64,000 nucleotides of DNA, taken from Lentilactobacillus fungorum (GTDB taxonomy: Bacteria > Bacillota > Bacilli > Lactobacillales > Lactobacillaceae). A program made the translations under genes and the position numbers. Below, one piece after another: positions 32,944-43,160 of the stretch (positions within the stretch are counted from its first letter, which is position 1; each line of letters begins with the position of its first letter). The stretch lies in the NCBI RefSeq assembly GCF_016860605.1, contig NZ_BNJR01000007.1, positions 165,477-229,476 of the forward strand. The letters are read 5' to 3'. Under the pieces are notes generated by a model. That model had not been told where the DNA came from. It was given only the letters and a program-made list of their open reading frames with translations, and ran no database searches.

Positions 32944-33609
32944 TTGAAACAAACTAATTGGTACGCAAATCTAGCCAGCCAATATGCCATACTTTGGCTC
33001 ATCTGGTTGGGTGTCCAAGATTACTTGTACGGCGAACTTATCAAACTACCAGCCACCGCAAACGATGCTGACTTCATTGTCAATACGGTGATCAAATCTA
33101 TCGTGTGGCTTGGGTTGGGGATTTGGTGGCTTCATTCAGATCGAGCTCAGCTGTGGTTGAGTGGAAAACTATATAATCGTCACTTTCCAACCTTGTTTTG
33201 GGAATTGCTCATTTTATTTGTCGGTTATCTTTTAGTAACTGCTATCTATGAACATCATTCGCTAACCATTATGCCAGACTTGTTTACCCGTGAGCGTCAT
33301 GGATTCATTGGGGTCGCCCTAATTGCGGGAGTGACCGAAGAATTCATCTTTCGGGGATACTTCATGAATCGATTACTGCACCGCTACGCCTTTATGACCG
33401 CGAACATCATTCAAGCACTCCTATTTCTAGGCATTCACTTGCCAATTTATTTCGTTGACCACTTGTCGATGATGGGGTGGTTGAATAATGTCTTGACGGT
33501 TCTGCCACTGGGGTTAATTTTTGGCTGGGTCTTTTATCGCTCAAAGAATTTGTGGCCGAGTACAATTTTGCACTGTGTGTGGGATGCGATGATATTTGCG
33601 CTAATATAA
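32944..33609 (+). CDS. CPBP family intramembrane protease
   Basis: A 221-residue membrane protein with motif 1 TEEFIFRGYFMNRL (EExxxR) and motif 2 FLGIHLP, the active-site signatures of CAAX/bacteriocin-processing (CPBP, Abi) glutamic proteases, plus HCVWDAMIF near the C-terminus. TTG 32944 is the start, 5 bases after AGGAGAGGA. In lactobacilli such proteins often serve in bacteriocin self-immunity, but no bacteriocin gene is next to it. Confidence 0.88.
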   Translation: MKQTNWYANLASQYAILWLIWLGVQDYLYGELIKLPATANDADFIVNTVIKSIVWLGLGIWWLHSDRAQLWLSGKLYNRHFPTLFWELLILFVGYLLVTAIYEHHSLTIMPDLFTRERHGFIGVALIAGVTEEFIFRGYFMNRLLHRYAFMTANIIQALLFLGIHLPIYFVDHLSMMGWLNNVLTVLPLGLIFGWVFYRSKNLWPSTILHCVWDAMIFALI

Positions 33610-33682
33610 ATGGTTCGACTGTCGATTTTAAACAGTATGTAAAAGCGTTGGCAAGCAAAACCGCTGATGATTAAGAGTATGA

Positions 33683-33725
33683 AAAAAAACGCCAAACTAG
33701 ATTTTTATCTAGTCTAGCGTTTTTA
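33683..33725. terminator. Terminator between CPBP protease and yoeB
   Basis: The stem AAACGCCAAACTAGAT/ATCTAGTCTAGCGTTT, with A- and T-rich flanks, lies between the convergent CPBP gene and YefM/YoeB operon and can serve both. Confidence 0.75.
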
Positions 33726-33756
33726 GTTTGGCATTAGCTTTTTGGATAAAGGTCGT

Positions 33757-34068
33757 TCAGTCTTTTCGGGCACTAGATTTACCACTCATGTCGAGGAAAC
33801 CACTTTCGTAATGCGCCCAGCAAGAGTAGATCGTGACCACTTTATTGTCTTTATCAATGGTATAAACAACTCGGTGCTGACCATTAATTCGGCGGGAATA
33901 GAAGCTAGCCGCCGGGGGTGTCAGCTTTTCGAAGGATTGGGTTGGTGAAAACGGGTCGATTGCAAGCGTTGCTTTAATGCGTTCAAATGATGGGCGTAAA
34001 GGGCGCTTCAATACTTTTTTTAGATCGCCTTTGGCAGTTGACTTAATTTTTAGCTGCCATTTATTCAT
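33757..34068 (-). CDS. yoeB: YoeB/Txe family mRNA interferase toxin
   Basis: A 103-residue RelE-fold toxin with FEKLTPPAASFYSRRINGQH, then RVVYTID and IYSCWAHYE. This is the Txe/YoeB pattern including the C-terminal His-Tyr. YoeB proteins are normally about 85 residues. This one has 13 extra residues at the end (SGFLDMSGKSSARKD). It overlaps the antitoxin gene by 8 bases. The toxin cleaves mRNA at the ribosomal A site when free of antitoxin. Confidence 0.88.
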   Translation of the reverse strand: MNKWQLKIKSTAKGDLKKVLKRPLRPSFERIKATLAIDPFSPTQSFEKLTPPAASFYSRRINGQHRVVYTIDKDNKVVTIYSCWAHYESGFLDMSGKSSARKD

Positions 34069-34321
34069 GATCGATGTCTCGCATCATTGTATCTAGATCA
34101 ACGTCTGGATCATCCTGACGTTTAAGGGCATCAGGCAGTTGACCATTCATTACCAGTTCCAATGTTTCTTGCCAAGCATCGTAGTCCCGCTTACTCATCA
34201 AGACAGCACTTTTCTCATCGTCACTGCCAGCGATGAGTACAGGCTTAGAGTCTTGATTAGCAGCTTTAATTAAAGCAAACAATTCAGCGCGGGCCTTAGT
34301 TGGGTTAATAACCTTCTCCAT
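34061..34321 (-). CDS. yefM: YefM/Phd family antitoxin
   Basis: An 86-residue Phd/YefM antitoxin. The N-terminal DNA-binding part includes INPTKARAELFALIKAA and VLMSKRDYDAWQETLEL. The acidic C-terminus (DDPDVDLDTMMRDIDHE) would bind the toxin. AAAGAAGGAA precedes ATG 34321. Antitoxin-first order with overlap is usual for this family. Confidence 0.9.
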   Translation of the reverse strand: MEKVINPTKARAELFALIKAANQDSKPVLIAGSDDEKSAVLMSKRDYDAWQETLELVMNGQLPDALKRQDDPDVDLDTMMRDIDHE

Positions 34322-34362
34322 GGGGATTCCTTCTTTCAGTGGTTCATTACGTTATTAGCCTA

Positions 34363-34391
34363 ATTGTAACGTACGTCATCATGTACGTTAA
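34363..34391 (-). promoter_or_regulatory. yefM promoter with embedded palindrome
   Basis: Minus-strand TTAACG and TACAAT are 17 bp apart. The perfect inverted repeat TAACGTAC-N8-GTACGTTA (34367-34390) fills the spacer and both boxes, the expected YefM autoregulatory operator. Confidence 0.75.
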
Positions 34392-34510
34392 TCAGTTTGA
34401 TTTGCAGGCTAATTAGCCTACAATAAGCTATTTTGACACCCTTTTAGCGGCATTTAAATAATGAATGGAGGAATATCAGCGTTTGTTCAGCCAATGGGCA
34501 AACTAGGTGA

Positions 34511-34540
34511 TGATTAATCCAACCGAGATTGGATTAATCA
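34511..34540. repeat. Perfect 12-bp hairpin in intergenic region
   Basis: TGATTAATCCAA, 6 bases, TTGGATTAATCA. No T-run follows. The surrounding 34392-34620 contains no gene that I can support. It may be a regulator site or a relic. Confidence 0.5.
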
Positions 34541-34620
34541 GGTTTGCTAGAATGAGATACCAAAGGATCAGTTTTTTTCCGGTATACAGCCCCTCTCATA
34601 GGCCGTAAAAAGTTTACACC

Positions 34621-34666
34621 AAAAAAGATCGTCACAGCTTCATGAAAAGCAAGACGATCTTTTTTA
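34621..34666. terminator. Terminator after lipoprotein gene
   Basis: AAAAAAGATCGTC and GACGATCTTTTTT form a strong stem with T-runs on both strands, just after the stop codon of the lipoprotein gene at 34671. Confidence 0.85.
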
Positions 34667-34670
34667 TAAC

Positions 34671-35600
34671 TTACTTTCTGGTCACAAACACAAACAAAGT
34701 CGTAGTCGAATATCCCAAACTAAACCGAACCCCATTCGAATAGAACGTCGGTGCGGTGGTTGAACTAGATTTCTTAGCCTTTGCAGCTTTTTGGAAATCC
34801 TTGAGGACATGTTTGGCATTGGCGCCAACACTATCTGCCAGGATTGAAAACGACGTGATAAATGGCTTCAAGTCTTTTTGATGCTTCAGGCTGGAAACTG
34901 GCACCATCATGGCAATTCCCAAGACTTGGTTGTGATCCACATTAGCCCTTAGCGTTAACTTATCAGCTGAAATTAAATTGTGAACCCCATCTTTGGGGTT
35001 AGTTGGCAGCAATTGAGCCGCCACATTTGCTTTGGCTTGCTTCATTGCTGGTGCTAGTTGTGCTTGACGTTGCTTGAGCTGTTGGGCTTGCTGTTGAAGT
35101 GCAGCGGCTTGTTTAGTTTTTTGCTGCATGGCAGCCATCCCGGTGGCTTTGTTTGCCTTTAGGGCTTGGGATGACTTTTTCAGTTGAGCGGCCTGTTTAG
35201 CCAACTGAGCGGCAAGTTGTTGGTCTTTTTTTGATAACGCCGCGCCGGTTAGCGCTTGGTTATAGGCTTTTTGCATCTTGGCATAATTTGAAACGACCGC
35301 GGCCTTTTCGACCGTCACTTTTTGGTGCTTACCAGCCGTTGTTAACTTAACGGTTTGCTGATCATGTTTGGTGGGGACGCTAATCACAAACGCCCCGTTT
35401 TGCGTTTTCGCCGTTTTGGTTGAGCCGTTATTCACTTGATAATGGACTTGTTTTTGGTTGCTCTTGCCCTTGACCGTCACGGCCAAAGCGTTAGCGCTTA
35501 AATGGTGATTGGCAACGGTCAATGTTGGGGCCCCACAGCCACTCAAAAATAAGATGAGCGAAGCGGCTGTCATTAATAAGCCAATTAATTTTTTCGTCAT
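34671..35600 (-). CDS. Lipoprotein with coiled-coil core
   Basis: A 309-residue protein with a lipoprotein signal (ASLILFLSGCGAP, Cys22 lipidated). It then has a beta-rich region (to about 100), a long Ala/Gln/Lys-rich coiled coil (about 110-195, AQLAKQAAQLKKSSQALKA and similar), and a C-terminal domain with LRANVDHNQVLGIAMMVPVS. It lies 15 bases downstream of the ABC exporter genes on the same strand and may be co-transcribed. It would be anchored on the outer face of the membrane. No known family is recognised. Confidence 0.78.
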   Translation of the reverse strand: MTKKLIGLLMTAASLILFLSGCGAPTLTVANHHLSANALAVTVKGKSNQKQVHYQVNNGSTKTAKTQNGAFVISVPTKHDQQTVKLTTAGKHQKVTVEKAAVVSNYAKMQKAYNQALTGAALSKKDQQLAAQLAKQAAQLKKSSQALKANKATGMAAMQQKTKQAAALQQQAQQLKQRQAQLAPAMKQAKANVAAQLLPTNPKDGVHNLISADKLTLRANVDHNQVLGIAMMVPVSSLKHQKDLKPFITSFSILADSVGANAKHVLKDFQKAAKAKKSSSTTAPTFYSNGVRFSLGYSTTTLFVFVTRK

Positions 35601-35614
35601 TGCATCCCTCTCCC

Positions 35615-37498
35615 CTAATCAAACGACACGTCATCTGAGAATTGACTGTTATAAAGGTCAGCGTAAAAGCCGTTCTTTGCAAGCAACTCGCTATGAGTGC
35701 CGGTTTCAACGACCGCACCATGGTTCATCACGATGATGTTGTCGGCATTTTGAATGGTTGAAAGCCTATGAGCAACCACAAAGCTGGTTCGGTTCTCTAG
35801 TAAGGTACTCATCGCGTGTTGAATCTGAACTTCAGTCCGGGTATCAACTGAACTGGTGGCTTCATCCAAGATTAGGATTTCTGGATCCGCCACAAATGCC
35901 CGGGCAATGGTGATTAACTGACGCTGACCTTGAGAAATGTTTGAGGCTGACTCATTTAGGACAGTATCATAGCCATTTGGGAGCTTACGAACAAATTCGT
36001 CGACGTGAGCGGCTTTAGCAGCTTCGATAATTTCATCTTTAGTGGCAGCTTCTCGACCGTATTTGATGTTGTCGTAAATTGAACCGGTAAATAACCAGGT
36101 ATCTTGCAGCACCATGGCGAAGTGTGCCCGCAGAGCTTCTCGATCCAAGTCACGCGTGTCGACGCCCTTGAGGCGGATACTACCGCCCTTCACGTCATAA
36201 AAGCGTTCCAATAAGTTGATGATGGTTGTCTTACCAGCCCCGGTCGGGCCGACAATGGCAACTTGCTGCCCTGGTTTAACTGCGAGGTTGTAGTCTTTCA
36301 TTAAGAGCTCATCCTCATAGCCAAATTGAACGTGTTCCAATTCAACCAAATTGTCAGTGCCTTTTTCCACTGGCCGGCTGGCTTTGGTATTCTTCATCTC
36401 TTCTTCATCGATAACTTCAAACACCCGCTCGGCCGAAGCAATGGTCGATTGAATCGTGTTCATCAAGTTGGCAAGTTGTGAAATTGGCTGGGAGAATTGG
36501 TTGGTATATTGCAAGAAGGCCTGCACGTTACCAAGCGTCACGGTTCCATTGGCAACTTGAATCCCGCCAACCACGGCAACGAAGACGTAGCCAATGTTGT
36601 TTAAGAAAATCATTAACGGCATGATAATCCCGGAAATAAATTGGGCCTTCCAAGCAGCCTGATAATACTTTTTATTTTGGACTTCAAACTGATCGATGGT
36701 GTCCTTTTCCTTATTGAAGCTCTTGAGGACAATTTGGCCGGCATAGTTTTCTTCGACTTGGTTATTTAACAGGCCGAGGCTCTTCTGTTGGGCGGCAAAG
36801 TATTTTTGTGACCTTGGGGCAACAATTCCGACGATTACCAAGCTTAATGGGATGGTAACCAGCGCAATCAGGGTTAATTTCCAGCTAATGGTAAACATCA
36901 TCCAAAGCGTGCCAATGAAGGTGACGAAGCTGGTTACCGCTTGGGTTAAGCTTTGCTGAAGCGTGCTGGCGATGTTATCCATATCGTTAACGGCCCGGCT
37001 CATGATATCGCCGTTGCTATGCGTATCGTAGTATTTAATTGGCACCAGCCGCATCTTTTGTTTCATTTGCCGCCGAAGCTTATAAACCGTATTTTGAGAG
37101 ATCCGGGTCATAATGTATTGCTGCAAGAAGCTGAAGACAGCTGCTGCCAAGTACATGACGATCACAATCAAAATGATTTGAAAAATCTTCTCGTAATTAA
37201 TTGGCAGCGAGCCAATCTTAAAGCCGGCCTTCTGCTGGGCAGTTCCTTTCATTAAGCCTTTGAAAATCTCAGTTGTTGCTTCCCCCAAGATCTTTGGGGT
37301 CCGAATTTGGAAGATGACACTAATAATGGCAAACGCCATCACTAAAATCAATCCGATCAGGCGATCTTGCATGTAATTGAGTAGGCGGGCAGTGGTTCCC
37401 CAGAAGTTATGGGGCTTTTCAACGACGCCTTGAAACCCGCCACGGCCACCGTGATTTCGATTTGCGGGCGGGGTCGGGGTTGAATCCTTTTCAGCCAT
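35615..37498 (-). CDS. ABC exporter half-transporter, subunit 2
   Basis: A 627-residue type IV ABC exporter: a proline/glycine-rich N-terminus, six membrane segments (to about 330) and a nucleotide-binding domain with Walker A GPTGAGKTT, signature ISQGQRQL (degenerate SGGQ), Walker B ILILDEATSSVD with catalytic Glu, and AHRLSTI. It overlaps the upstream partner by one base (TAATG). The pair resembles heterodimeric multidrug exporters such as LmrCD or YheIH. Confidence 0.93.
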   Translation of the reverse strand: MAEKDSTPTPPANRNHGGRGGFQGVVEKPHNFWGTTARLLNYMQDRLIGLILVMAFAIISVIFQIRTPKILGEATTEIFKGLMKGTAQQKAGFKIGSLPINYEKIFQIILIVIVMYLAAAVFSFLQQYIMTRISQNTVYKLRRQMKQKMRLVPIKYYDTHSNGDIMSRAVNDMDNIASTLQQSLTQAVTSFVTFIGTLWMMFTISWKLTLIALVTIPLSLVIVGIVAPRSQKYFAAQQKSLGLLNNQVEENYAGQIVLKSFNKEKDTIDQFEVQNKKYYQAAWKAQFISGIIMPLMIFLNNIGYVFVAVVGGIQVANGTVTLGNVQAFLQYTNQFSQPISQLANLMNTIQSTIASAERVFEVIDEEEMKNTKASRPVEKGTDNLVELEHVQFGYEDELLMKDYNLAVKPGQQVAIVGPTGAGKTTIINLLERFYDVKGGSIRLKGVDTRDLDREALRAHFAMVLQDTWLFTGSIYDNIKYGREAATKDEIIEAAKAAHVDEFVRKLPNGYDTVLNESASNISQGQRQLITIARAFVADPEILILDEATSSVDTRTEVQIQHAMSTLLENRTSFVVAHRLSTIQNADNIIVMNHGAVVETGTHSELLAKNGFYADLYNSQFSDDVSFD

Positions 37499-39234
37499 TA
37501 TTTGTCATCCTCCTCTCGTAATTGTGAATGAATAATTTCTTGATAAATCTGGTTATTGGCCCGAAGTTCATCGTGGGTGCCTTTACCGACCAATTTGCCG
37601 TTATCCAGCACTAAAATCAGGTCGGCATCAGCTACCGTGGCAATTCGTTGGGCAACAATCACCGTAATGCTTTGTTTGATATGTTCATCAGCGCGTAGAG
37701 CCGCCCGCAAATCAGCATCAGTTTTGAAGTCTAATGCGGAAAAGGAGTCGTCAAAAACGTAAACGGCTGACTTTTTAACTAAGGCCCGGGCGATGGCTAG
37801 CCGCTGCTTTTGGCCGCCAGAGAAGTTATCGCCGCCCTGTTCAACCTGCATGTCAAGGCCTTTGGGATCTTCTTGAATGAAGTCTTTGGCCCGGGCAATT
37901 TCTAAAGCGTGCCAGATTTGATCATCTGTGGCGTTATCGTTGCCGTATTTCATATTATCGCGGACCGTACCGGTAAATAGGGTGGCTTTTTGCGGCACCA
38001 GCGCAATTTGATCACGAAGGTTGGTCATTGACAGGTTATTAATGTTATGACCATCTAAGTCAATTTCACCTTTGTCGACGTCATAGAAGCGGGGGATTAG
38101 GTTGACGAGCGTCGTTTTGCCGGAGCCAGTTCCGCCGATGATTGCGATAGTTTGGCCACTGTGAGCTTCAAAGTCGATGTCACTGAGTGCAAGTTGTTCA
38201 GCACTGCGATAACGATAGTCGACATGGTCGAATTTTAAGGTGTGACTTTTAGCATGGGGATCAATTACTGCCGGTTTGGCCGCTTGCTTCATAGTTGATT
38301 TTAAGTTTAAGACCGTCTGAATCCGTTTGGCCGAAGCTTGAGCCCGAGGGATAAAGACAAACACCATGGAGAGCATCATGAAGCTCATTAGAATCTGCAT
38401 GGCATAACTCATGAACGCGATTAAGTTGCCGACTTGCATGGCTTGGCTGCCGATTAATCTGGCGCCAAACCAAACAATTGCAACGTTAGTGCCGCTCATG
38501 ATTAAAGTCATGACTGGAAAGGCCAAGGCGATAATGGTGTTCACTTTAATGGCGTTATCGGTGTAGTCGCGGTTGGCATCTTCAAAGCGGTCTTGTTCAA
38601 ATTGATCTTGACGAAAGGCGCGAATGACTCGAACCCCGGTTAAACCTTCCCGAAAGATCCGATTAATTTTATCGGTTTTGGTCTGCATCGCTCTAAATAA
38701 CGGAACAGAAAAATAGAGTAAGAGACCGACAAATACAATCATGATGGGTAGAACCACCAAGAAAATCATTGTGAGCTGGTGATCTTTGGTGTAAGCCAAA
38801 AAACTTGCGCCAATAAGCATGATTGGCGCCATTAGCATCATCCGCAGCATAATAATGGCCACGTTTTGTATTTGAACCACGTCGTTGGTTGTCCGGGTGA
38901 TCAACGAGGACGTTTCGATTTGATCATATTCGTCTTTGGTGAAGTTGATGACCTTTCGATAAACGTCGCTCCGTAAATTTTGGCCGAGCTTTTGAGAAGT
39001 TCTGGCTGCCAAAAAAACGTTGCAAATCGCCGCGAAGATACTAATGAGCGAAAACCCGGCCATTTCGGCGCCGACTTTCCAGATGTAGGGAATATCCCCC
39101 TTGGCAACCCCGTTGTTGACGATATCAGACGTCAGACTGGGCAGATTCAAGTTGGAAATCACTTGAATGGTCATGAAGAGGACTGCTCCTAGGACTGCCA
39201 GGTAGGAAACTCGGTTCTTGGCAATTTTCAGCAT
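37498..39234 (-). CDS. ABC exporter half-transporter, subunit 1
   Basis: A 578-residue half-transporter with six membrane segments and a nucleotide-binding domain: Walker A GGTGSGKTT, signature FSGGQKQRL and Walker B AVYVFDDSFSALD, where the catalytic glutamate is replaced by aspartate. This pairs with the intact Walker B but altered signature of subunit 2, leaving one functional ATP site, as in known heterodimers. ATG 39234 is used, 7 bases after AAGGAG. ATG 39240 would be 1 base from it. The substrate is likely a drug or lipid. Confidence 0.93.
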   Translation of the reverse strand: MLKIAKNRVSYLAVLGAVLFMTIQVISNLNLPSLTSDIVNNGVAKGDIPYIWKVGAEMAGFSLISIFAAICNVFLAARTSQKLGQNLRSDVYRKVINFTKDEYDQIETSSLITRTTNDVVQIQNVAIIMLRMMLMAPIMLIGASFLAYTKDHQLTMIFLVVLPIMIVFVGLLLYFSVPLFRAMQTKTDKINRIFREGLTGVRVIRAFRQDQFEQDRFEDANRDYTDNAIKVNTIIALAFPVMTLIMSGTNVAIVWFGARLIGSQAMQVGNLIAFMSYAMQILMSFMMLSMVFVFIPRAQASAKRIQTVLNLKSTMKQAAKPAVIDPHAKSHTLKFDHVDYRYRSAEQLALSDIDFEAHSGQTIAIIGGTGSGKTTLVNLIPRFYDVDKGEIDLDGHNINNLSMTNLRDQIALVPQKATLFTGTVRDNMKYGNDNATDDQIWHALEIARAKDFIQEDPKGLDMQVEQGGDNFSGGQKQRLAIARALVKKSAVYVFDDSFSALDFKTDADLRAALRADEHIKQSITVIVAQRIATVADADLILVLDNGKLVGKGTHDELRANNQIYQEIIHSQLREEDDK

Positions 39235-39293
39235 GTTCATACTCCTTCCAATGTGTAAAAATAATAATTAGTCGCTTAATTAGGTACCGAACT

Positions 39294-39322
39294 ATACTAC
39301 TGCTTACTCATGAAAAATACAA
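39294..39322 (-). promoter_or_regulatory. Promoter of ABC exporter operon
   Basis: Minus-strand TTGTAT (39317-39322) and TAGTAT (39294-39299) are 17 bp apart, about 60 bp before the start codon. The rest of 39323-39574 contains no gene. A plus-strand promoter for the CHAD gene probably lies near 39490-39530. Confidence 0.5.
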
Positions 39323-39574
39323 GCACGCATTATCATAAGTTAGCAAACCAATAACAATCATTATGAACTAAATTGGCCGTAATTTCACGCAACTAATCGT
39401 TAAAATAGTCGATTTTTTAGTTTAATTGTGGCAAGTGATGCAAATAAGCGATTGCCTGCTTGTGGGGTACCAGAATAATTTTGGACATTTCTTGTAACCG
39501 TTCCCATCGTTTTGTGCTATCTTAGACGTAACTTAAGTGATTCGTTATTGAAAGCGCCGAAGGGAGGCTAATCC

Positions 39575-40360
39575 ATGAAATCAGTTCAAACAATCTTAAA
39601 CGATCAGTATCAGCTCATTCAAACCGAACGCATTCGTTTCTTGAATAACCCGTACTCGGCTGAGCGGGTTCATGATTTGCGGGTGGCCATTAGAGCCTTG
39701 CGGGGCCTCTTGAAATTTTTGAAACGGCGCTTGCCACCGGCGACTTTTACAGATCTTGACCAGACGTTGGGGCAAGCTGCTCAGCTCTTTGGCCCCCTAA
39801 GAGAAATTGATGTGCTGATTGATAAGGCGGGTGACTATGCCTATGCCCATCCTGAAGCTCAGCCACAGATCGCGGCCTTATTCGAAGACTTCCATGATAA
39901 GCGTCGCCAAGAAATGCAGCGAGTGTTAGCCGAATCGGTGCAACAGCGGTTGACTAGCGATTTGGACCGGGTACGAGAAGCGTTGCGGGACTTAAACTTA
40001 GATTCAGCTACAGGTTGGTCAGCTTATGTCTTAAAAGAATTTCGCCGGCGTTATCAAAAGCTAAAGAAAAAGTACCGGCAAGTAGACTTCAACGATTACG
40101 CGCGCGTTCACCAAATTCGAAAAAAAGCCAAAACGTTACGGTATTCAGCAACTTACTTCAACGAATTTGCGCCTAAACTGACGACTAAGGTTGGCCGCCA
40201 TGCGGAAAAAATACAAAATAAAAGTGGTACCATCACCGATGCCCACGTTAATGACGACTTGCTGCGAAAATTTGCCGCCCAAACGACTAATCCGGCCGAA
40301 GCCGCTTTATTATTAAGAATTGCAACGGCGCAACGAGCGGTAATCGACGCCCAAAAGTAG
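39575..40360 (+). CDS. CHAD domain protein
   Basis: A 261-residue, strongly basic all-helical protein of the CHAD family. Conserved histidines and basic residues are in VHDLRVAIRALRGLLKFLKR (about 23-42) and VHQIRKKAKTLRYSATYF (about 183-200). CHAD domains bind inorganic polyphosphate. AAGGGAGG precedes ATG 39575. No CYTH domain or polyphosphate kinase gene is adjacent, so it may tag polyphosphate granules. Confidence 0.9.
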   Translation: MKSVQTILNDQYQLIQTERIRFLNNPYSAERVHDLRVAIRALRGLLKFLKRRLPPATFTDLDQTLGQAAQLFGPLREIDVLIDKAGDYAYAHPEAQPQIAALFEDFHDKRRQEMQRVLAESVQQRLTSDLDRVREALRDLNLDSATGWSAYVLKEFRRRYQKLKKKYRQVDFNDYARVHQIRKKAKTLRYSATYFNEFAPKLTTKVGRHAEKIQNKSGTITDAHVNDDLLRKFAAQTTNPAEAALLLRIATAQRAVIDAQK

Positions 40361-40401
40361 TGCTGGCTTAATTGACAGCTTATCAAGTCAATGAAACTGA
40401 C

Positions 40402-40445
40402 AAAAAACACGACTCTCCCAATTTATGAGATGGTCGTGTTTTTGG
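40402..40445. terminator. Two-way terminator between CHAD gene and trpA
   Basis: The stem AAAAACACGAC/GTCGTGTTTTT lies between the convergent CHAD gene and the trp operon. Confidence 0.8.
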
Positions 40446-40509
40446 ATTATGCGGCAATTTAATGCGGTTGGTTTCACGCTGCATGATGGTTAATTAAGGA
40501 CGCACCTTG

Positions 40510-41301
40510 TTAAACGCGCGCTCCTTGACTCGCGTCCACTGCAGTTCGAACCGACTTAGTGAAAGTTTCAATCGCTTGCGGTGCGTTTTGCTTTTCTTTA
40601 GCGACAATGTCTACAATGGCGCTGCCGATAATCACCCCATCGGCAATTCCAGCCATTGTCTTAGCTTGGTCCGGAGTGTGAACGCCAAAACCAATGGCCG
40701 TTGGCACGTCGGTATACTGTCTAATATTGGCAACCAAATCCTTCAATCCCGTAAAGAATTCGTTTCGTTCACCAGTAATTCCAAGTGAAGAAACAACGTA
40801 AATAAAGCCACTGGCCGCCCGAGCAATTTTTTCGATTCGATGCCCTGAAGTTGGCGTAATTAATGGGATGATGTCGATGCCGGCTTGGGTTGCTGCCGGT
40901 AGGATTTCGTCGCGGCTCTCATAGGGCATATCAGGAATTACTAAGCCGGCAACGCCTGACTGTTGGCATCGTTGACAAAAAGCATCGTAACCATACTTGA
41001 AGACGACATTTAAATAGGTAAGAAAAACAATCGGCACGTCAGTCTGTTTGCGGGCGGCGTCAACAATTTCAAAGACGGTTTCAGTCCGAACGCCGGCCGC
41101 AAAAGCTCTTAAATCAGCTGATTGGATAACTGGCCCATCGGCAATTGGGTCCGAAAAGGGGATTCCCACTTCAACGATGTCTGCGCCGCCCTTTGCCAAA
41201 GCAATGATGTTTTTAACCGTGGTGTCAAAATCAGGGTCATCGGCCACGACGAATGGAATGAAAGCTTTATGATTTTTAAAAATATCACTTAGATTACTCA
41301 T
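40510..41301 (-). CDS. trpA: Tryptophan synthase alpha subunit
   Basis: A 263-residue TIM-barrel protein that cleaves indole-3-glycerol phosphate to indole, passed to TrpB. Visible features are [33 protein letters not shown] (with catalytic Glu), [14 protein letters not shown] (catalytic Asp) and [13 protein letters not shown] 41301 lies inside the end of trpB (8-base overlap). It is the last gene of trpDCFBA. Confidence 0.95.
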   Translation of the reverse strand: MSNLSDIFKNHKAFIPFVVADDPDFDTTVKNIIALAKGGADIVEVGIPFSDPIADGPVIQSADLRAFAAGVRTETVFEIVDAARKQTDVPIVFLTYLNVVFKYGYDAFCQRCQQSGVAGLVIPDMPYESRDEILPAATQAGIDIIPLITPTSGHRIEKIARAASGFIYVVSSLGITGERNEFFTGLKDLVANIRQYTDVPTAIGFGVHTPDQAKTMAGIADGVIIGSAIVDIVAKEKQNAPQAIETFTKSVRTAVDASQGARV

Positions 41302-42511
41302 CAATATCGACTCCTTTGTATTTGGCGATGCTGGCAACGTCTTTATCGCCGCGGCCGGATAGGGTGCAGACGATGATTTGGTCTTTGCGCATCGTCGGAG
41401 CAATTTTCTCAACGTAAGCGATGGCGTGGCAGCTTTCGATGGCGGCCACGATGCCCTCTTGTTTAGCGATGTATTCAAAGGCTTGAACAGATTCGTCGTC
41501 AGTAATGCCAACGTACTGGGCGTGGCCTTCTTTGGCCAGGGCGGCATGTTCTGGCCCAACGCCGGGATAATCCAAGCCGGCCGAGATGGAGTAAACTGGG
41601 TTGATTTGGCCATCCTCATTTTGTAAGAAGAGCGACTTCATGCCGTGGAAGATGCCAACTGATCCTCGCTCAATGGTGGCAGCGGTCTGGTCAGTATTAA
41701 CGCCTTTGCCGGCAGCTTCAACCCCCACTAATCTGACGCTTGGGTCATCAATATAATCCGCAAAACTGCCAATAGCGTTGCTGCCGCCGCCAACACAGGC
41801 AACAACCATGTCTGGCAGGGTGTTTTCCTTAGCCTTTAATTGGGCTTTGGATTCCTTGCTAATCACGCTTTGAAAGTGCTTGACGATTTCTGGAAATGGG
41901 TAGGGGCCAACCGCTGAACCCATGACATAGAAGGTATCTTCCGAACGGGTTGCCCATTCCTGCAAGGCGGCATTGATCGCGTCTTTTAGAACCATTGAGC
42001 CAGTGGTTACCGGATGAACTTTAGCGCCTAATAATTCCATTCGGTAAACGTTGAGCTTTTGGCGATCCGTATCTTCCTTGCCCATGAAAATCTCACATTC
42101 CATGCCGAACAATGCCGCGATGGTTGCCGTGGCCACGCCGTGTTGGCCGGCACCGGTTTCGGCGATCAAGCGCTTCTTGCCCAGATGTTTAGCCAGCAAG
42201 GCCTGGCCAATCACATTGTTAATCTTGTGCGCGCCAGTATGGTTTAAATCCTCGCGCTTGAGGTAAATTTTGGCACCACCAAGGTCTTTAGTCATGTTTT
42301 TGGCATAATATAGCAGGGATGGCCGGTTGGCATAGTTGACTAATAAATCATGGAGTTCGGCTTTGAACGCTGGATCATCCTTTAAGGTATGAAAGGCATG
42401 ATCGACCTTCTCTAATTCGGTCATTAAGGTTTCTGGGATGTACTGACCGCCATATGTACCGGCGTAAATTCCGGCACGGGTCTTTTGAGCTTCTGCTTTT
42501 AATTTTGTCAT
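41294..42511 (-). CDS. trpB: Tryptophan synthase beta subunit
   Basis: A 405-residue PLP enzyme that condenses indole with serine. The PLP lysine lies in [16 protein letters not shown] (about residues 84-99), the glycine loop in [13 protein letters not shown] and the phosphate site in [14 protein letters not shown]. The length is normal. It starts in a 4-base overlap (ATGA) with trpF, pointing to translational coupling. Confidence 0.97.
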   Translation of the reverse strand: MTKLKAEAQKTRAGIYAGTYGGQYIPETLMTELEKVDHAFHTLKDDPAFKAELHDLLVNYANRPSLLYYAKNMTKDLGGAKIYLKREDLNHTGAHKINNVIGQALLAKHLGKKRLIAETGAGQHGVATATIAALFGMECEIFMGKEDTDRQKLNVYRMELLGAKVHPVTTGSMVLKDAINAALQEWATRSEDTFYVMGSAVGPYPFPEIVKHFQSVISKESKAQLKAKENTLPDMVVACVGGGSNAIGSFADYIDDPSVRLVGVEAAGKGVNTDQTAATIERGSVGIFHGMKSLFLQNEDGQINPVYSISAGLDYPGVGPEHAALAKEGHAQYVGITDDESVQAFEYIAKQEGIVAAIESCHAIAYVEKIAPTMRKDQIIVCTLSGRGDKDVASIAKYKGVDIDE

Positions 42512-43101
42512 AGGACGTATTCCTCTCTTGCGTTTTTAATAAAGGCGTTTATTTTAATTGGGTCTTTCATTTGGTGGGTTTCGACGCCACTAGAGACGTC
42601 GACGATATCCGGATTAACGATACGACTAGCTTGGCCGACGTTTGCAGGGGTCAAGCCGCCAGCCAAAATCAGTGGTTGACTAAAATGAGGCATTGGCTGC
42701 CAATCAAGGACTTGGCCGCTGCCCTTGCCGCTGTCGACCATCACGTAATCTGCTCGGGATGTCGGATCGATTGCTTGCCGCTCAAATACTTGAATGACTT
42801 TGAGGCCGGCCGCCTGCAGCTTGGCAATCTCTTTTGGCGTACTTTTGCCGTGAAGTTGGGCGATGTCAATGGCGCCAGCTTGATAAGCTGCTAAAATATC
42901 ATCGACAGATTCGTCAACGAAGACGCCAACGGCTGGAATGGCGGGGCTTAGATGTGCCCGGAGTGCTAATGCAGTTGCCAGTGTCACTTGGTGGCGACTG
43001 GGCGCAAAGACAAACCCGGCAAAGTCGGCGCCAGCTGTGTTAACGGCTTCAATATCTTGGGGACGCATTAAGCCACAAATTTTAACTTTGACCATCTTCA
43101 T
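42508..43101 (-). CDS. trpF: Phosphoribosylanthranilate isomerase
   Basis: A 197-residue TIM-barrel protein with [14 protein letters not shown] (catalytic Cys in ICG), [17 protein letters not shown] and [10 protein letters not shown] (phosphate loop). It converts PRA to CdRP. The likely start is ATG 43101 or ATG 43095. It is 59 bases downstream of trpC. Confidence 0.94.
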   Translation of the reverse strand: MKMVKVKICGLMRPQDIEAVNTAGADFAGFVFAPSRHQVTLATALALRAHLSPAIPAVGVFVDESVDDILAAYQAGAIDIAQLHGKSTPKEIAKLQAAGLKVIQVFERQAIDPTSRADYVMVDSGKGSGQVLDWQPMPHFSQPLILAGGLTPANVGQASRIVNPDIVDVSSGVETHQMKDPIKINAFIKNAREEYVL

Positions 43102-43160
43102 GCCTGCTTTCTATTAAGAATTGAGTGAATCACCGTTTGGCTGGCGATGATTCTGGTACA

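Noticed and set aside
34440..34515. Short frame MNGGISAFVQPMGKLGDD
   Set aside because: There is no ribosome binding site, it is only 18 codons, and it has no similarity that I recognise.
37498..39234. Loss of catalytic Glu in one ABC exporter ATP site as a defect
   Set aside because: Complementary degenerate and intact sites are normal for heterodimeric exporters, so this is expected rather than unusual.
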